Origin: Hyphomicrobiales bacterium
GTDB lineage: Bacteria; Pseudomonadota; Alphaproteobacteria; Rhizobiales; OSC116
Length of the DNA stretch: 6,777 nucleotides
Assembly: GCA_013214985.1 (NCBI GenBank)
Contig: JABSRY010000133.1
Span: forward strand, 1-6,777
Direction of reading: 5' to 3'
Numbering within the stretch: position 1 is the stretch's first letter; every line of letters starts with the position of its first letter. The notes under the pieces were generated by a model. The model did not search any database. It was not told the DNA's origin and worked only from the letters and a program-made list of their open reading frames with translations. Below, piece by piece: positions 4,579-6,777 of the stretch. The position numbers were made by a program, and so were the translations under genes.

Positions 4579-5592
4579 TTAGATTAGGCCACGGTTTAAT
4601 AATAATTCGGCAATTTGTACTGTATTTAATGCAGCACCTTTGCGCAAATTATCCGACACCACCCAAATATTTAGGCCATTTTCAATTGTGATATCTTCGC
4701 GGATACGGCTCACATAAGTTGCATCTTCGCCTGTTGCTTCAACTGGGGTTATATAACCGCCATCCTCACGCTTATCTATCACCAATAGACCAGGTGCAAC
4801 ACGCATTAGTTCCCGTGCTTCGTTAACATCTACTGGTTTTTCGAACTCGATATTGATCGCTTCGCTATGGCCCATAAATACCGGCACTCGCACAGCTGTT
4901 GCGGTTACTTTGATTTTTGGGTTCAGAATTTTTTTAGTTTCTGCAACTAATTTCCACTCTTCTTTTGTGTAGCCATCTTCCATAAATTCATCGATGTGCG
5001 GAATGACATTAAACGCAATTTGTTTGGTGAACACTTGTTGCTCAAGCGCGTCATTTACAAAAATGCCACGTGTTTGGTTAAACAGCTCATCCATCGCTTC
5101 TTTACCACCGCCAGAAACCGACTGGTAAGTTGAAACAACTAGACGTTTGATAGTATATGCATCATGCAAGGGTTTTAGGGCAACCAACATTTGCATGGTT
5201 GAACAATTTGGGTTTGCAATAATATTACGGGCTTTAAAGCCTTCAATCGCATCTGCATTAACTTCGGGGATAACCAAAGGCACATCGCTATGGTAGCGAA
5301 AATGTGATGAATTATCGATAACAATACAGCCTGCTGCTGCAAAAATTGGTGCATATTTTTCTGAAATTGTGCCACCTGCCGAAAACAAAGCTATGTCTGC
5401 TTGGCTTGGGTCGAAATGCTCTAAATTTTGGCACTTAATTGTTTTGTCGCCAAAACTTACTTCGCGTCCTATCGAACGACTAGAAGCCAATGCAAAAATT
5501 TCATCAATTGGGAATTGGCGTTCGGCCAATATTGATAACATTTCCTGCCCTACATTACCTGTAGCGCCGACCACTGCAACTTTATAACCCAT
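4579..5592 (-). CDS. asd: Aspartate-semialdehyde dehydrogenase
   Basis: This NADPH-dependent enzyme reduces aspartyl phosphate to aspartate semialdehyde, the branch point to lysine/diaminopimelate, threonine and methionine. The 337 residues match the usual length. The Rossmann motif GATGNVG spans 9-15 and SSRSIG 38-42 follows. NPNCST (127-132) carries the catalytic Cys130. TYQSVSGGGKEAMDEL (155-170) and FNVIPHIDEFMEDGYTKEEWK (194-214) are typical. RVPVFMGHSE (235-244) carries the predicted acid-base His242, and NLRKGAALNTVQIAE closes the protein. AGGA lies 7 nt upstream of the ATG. It is transcribed alone, downstream of leuB but separated from it by a terminator and about 375 bp that hold a candidate promoter and a structured leader. 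All catalytic residues are present. Confidence 0.97.
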   Translation of the reverse strand: MGYKVAVVGATGNVGQEMLSILAERQFPIDEIFALASSRSIGREVSFGDKTIKCQNLEHFDPSQADIALFSAGGTISEKYAPIFAAAGCIVIDNSSHFRYHSDVPLVIPEVNADAIEGFKARNIIANPNCSTMQMLVALKPLHDAYTIKRLVVSTYQSVSGGGKEAMDELFNQTRGIFVNDALEQQVFTKQIAFNVIPHIDEFMEDGYTKEEWKLVAETKKILNPKIKVTATAVRVPVFMGHSEAINIEFEKPVDVNEARELMRVAPGLLVIDKREDGGYITPVEATGEDATYVSRIREDITIENGLNIWVVSDNLRKGAALNTVQIAELLLNRGLI

Positions 5593-5607
5593 GATATTAT
5601 CCTATTT

Positions 5608-5721
5608 GGAGATTTACTCCGCTTTACTCCCACAACTGAGCCTTAGGGCTCTCTTCTCCCCTGCGGGGAGACATTGCAGGAAGGACAAGAGGAAAGGTTA
5701 CGCGACCATCTTAATGGTGCG
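5608..5721. repeat. GC-rich palindromic island in the asd leader (candidate dispersed repeat)
   Basis: Four hairpins lie in about 115 bp. They are GGAG/CTCC (5608-5611/5617-5620), GAGCC/GGCTC (5638-5642/5647-5651), TCTCCCC/GGGGAGA (5655-5661/5665-5671, a 3-nt loop) and ACCAT/ATGGT (5705-5709/5714-5718) flanked by CGC/GCG. The GC content is much higher than in the AT-rich surroundings. The TCTCCCC...GGGGAGA core resembles intergenic palindromic repeats that are abundant in Hyphomicrobiales genomes. It would be transcribed in the asd leader and could also act as a structured RNA. Copy number cannot be judged from one window. Confidence 0.5.
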
Positions 5722-5808
5722 TTTGGTAATAGTCGTAATCGTTTTTATTGTAAAAACACTCATGAAAATTCCATACTTTCATCTGCCCTTATGGCAAGAA
5801 TTAAATAC

Positions 5809-5837
5809 GATATACCAAATTAAATTGATAATTTCAA
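5809..5837 (-). promoter_or_regulatory. asd: Candidate asd promoter
   Basis: On the minus strand TTGAAA (5832-5837) is followed after 17 nt by TATATC (5809-5814). Transcription would start near 5802, leaving a leader of about 210 nt that contains the palindromic island. It is the best-spaced pair I found in this gap. Confidence 0.4.
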
Positions 5838-5843
5838 GGCATA

Positions 5844-5853
5844 AGAATATTCT
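5844..5853. promoter_or_regulatory. Palindrome just upstream of the asd -35
   Basis: AGAATATTCT is a perfect 10-bp palindrome ending 7 bp upstream of the candidate asd -35, where an activator or repressor could bind. No regulator is assigned. Confidence 0.25.
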
Positions 5854-5914
5854 ATACTCGAATAAGCGTGTTTTAACACAACAAATCGAATCATCTGAAA
5901 TATACAAATTTAAA

Positions 5915-5941
5915 ACCCGAAACAGCTAAGCCATTTCGGGT
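5915..5941 (-). terminator. leuB rho-independent terminator
   Basis: On the minus strand ACCCGAAA and TTTCGGGT form a perfect 8-bp stem around an 11-nt loop and are followed by TTTTAAATTT. It lies 27 bp past the leuB stop and separates leuB from asd transcription. Confidence 0.85.
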
Positions 5942-5968
5942 CGTTCTAGTAGATAAATTAAATCTAGC

Positions 5969-6777
5969 TTATTTTTTAAGCGCATCCATCGCGACAAGGA
6001 TTGCACTGCCCATTTGTTCGGTAGAGCAAACAGCTTCATCACCACGGGCAATATCACCCGTGCGCAGGCCAGAAGCCAATACGTTTTTAATAGCCGTTTC
6101 AAGTAATTCAGACTGATCAAGCATTTTGAAGCTATATTTTAATGCCATGCCAAAACTTAAAATAGTTGCAATAGGGTTGGCTTTGCCTTGGCCTGCAATA
6201 TCTGGCGCACTGCCATGCACTGGTTCGTAAAGTGCTGGCAATTTGCCATCTTTTTCGGCACCTAAAGATGCTGAAGGCAACATGCCTAAAGAGCCTGTTA
6301 GCATTGCCGCAATATCGGATAATATATCGCCAAACAAATTATCCGTCACAATAACATCAAATTGTTTTGGGGCTTTTACCAATTGCATCGCGCAATTATC
6401 TGCTAGCATATGCTGTAATGTCATATCAGCATATTCTTCTTTATGAACTTTAGTGGCCACCTGCTTCCACAGCAGACCGCTTTCCATCACATTATGCTTT
6501 TCGACCGACATCACGCGGCTATCGCGCACTTTTGCAAGTTCAAACGCCACGCGTGTTACGCGTTCTATTTCATAAGTTTCGTAAACTTGGGTATTAACGC
6601 CGCGTTGTTGACCATTTCCAAGGTCGGTAATACCGCGAGGCTCGCCAAAATAAACACCGCCAGTTAGTTCGCGAACGATTAGAATATCTAACCCCTCGAC
6701 CAATTCGCGTTTTAGAGCAGATGCATCTGCAAGTTCGTTAAAACAAACGGCTGGGCGTAAATTTGCAAACAAGCCTA
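5969..6777 (-). CDS. leuB: 3-isopropylmalate dehydrogenase LeuB (5' end outside the window)
   Basis: This enzyme oxidatively decarboxylates 3-isopropylmalate with NAD+ in leucine biosynthesis, in the cytoplasm. About 269 C-terminal residues are visible of a usual 350-370. The open frame runs off the edge with the codons for LGLFANLRPAVCF, an internal family block, so the TTG at 6772 is not a start. Counting from that leucine, RELTGGVYFG (34-43) carries the catalytic Tyr41 and VEKHNVMES (90-98) carries Lys92. Asp125 lies in MLADNCAMQL, and the isocitrate/isopropylmalate dehydrogenase signature NLFGDILSDIAAMLTGSLGM (145-164) supplies Asp149 and Asp153 for metal and substrate. EPVHGSAPDIAG (183-194) is the NAD-binding block. 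A strong terminator follows. The missing N-terminal part, about 100 residues, lies past 6777. Confidence 0.97.
   Translation of the reverse strand, partial: GLFANLRPAVCFNELADASALKRELVEGLDILIVRELTGGVYFGEPRGITDLGNGQQRGVNTQVYETYEIERVTRVAFELAKVRDSRVMSVEKHNVMESGLLWKQVATKVHKEEYADMTLQHMLADNCAMQLVKAPKQFDVIVTDNLFGDILSDIAAMLTGSLGMLPSASLGAEKDGKLPALYEPVHGSAPDIAGQGKANPIATILSFGMALKYSFKMLDQSELLETAIKNVLASGLRTGDIARGDEAVCSTEQMGSAILVAMDALKK

Noticed and set aside
5591..5929. A 112-codon plus-strand open frame between asd and leuB
   Set aside because: It starts on the asd start codon, has no ribosome site, its translation runs through the palindromic island and the leuB terminator, and it resembles no protein I know.
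5950..5966. TAGAT...ATCTA inverted repeat right after leuB
   Set aside because: It has only 5-bp AT-rich arms; the GC-containing stem at 5915-5941 is the better terminator.

Overview
The window looks like a piece of an AT-rich alphaproteobacterial chromosome. The proteins resemble Hyphomicrobiales/Rhizobiales-type homologues: LeuB, Asd, an HpcH/HpaI (CitE-like) CoA-ester lyase and SdhC/SdhD. The order leuB - asd - CoA-ester lyase - sdhCD is, from memory, a familiar neighbourhood in that group. Here bioB, a PdxY-like kinase and two tiny membrane proteins sit in the middle of it. I cannot name a genus from sequence alone.

Layout. (1) 1-148: a degenerate tandem array with a 16-bp period that runs into the 3' end of sdhD. 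(2) 118-791, minus: sdhC and sdhD, the membrane anchor of succinate dehydrogenase; sdhD stops early, inside or at the edge of the array. (3) 792-1063: the sdh leader, with a possible promoter and a hairpin. (4) 1064-3076, minus: bioB followed 18 bp later by the CitE-like lyase, probably one transcription unit. (5) 3077-3209: a divergent control region with overlapping promoter-like sequences and palindromes. (6) 3210-4510, plus: the PdxY-like kinase, then two paralogous YgaP-type (DUF2892) small membrane proteins. (7) 4524-4554: a two-way terminator between these genes and asd. (8) 4579-5592, minus: asd. (9) 5593-5968: no gene; it holds a GC-rich palindromic island in the asd leader, a candidate asd promoter and the leuB terminator. 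(10) 5969-6777, minus: leuB, cut at its 5' end by the window edge.

The genes are mostly central metabolism and cofactor supply: leucine (LeuB), lysine/threonine/methionine (Asd), biotin (BioB), probably pyridoxal phosphate (PdxY-like), and TCA/respiratory chain complex II (SdhCD). I see no defence system, mobile-element gene, CRISPR array, tRNA or rRNA. The most unusual item is the 16-bp array coinciding with loss of the last third of SdhD, including the conserved Asp-Tyr pair near the quinone. It is either a real repeat-driven truncation or an assembly artefact at the sequence edge. Next are a PdxY-like kinase about 25 residues short in one segment, a tandem DUF2892 duplication whose second copy has lost its CP...G..C motif, and the palindromic island before asd.
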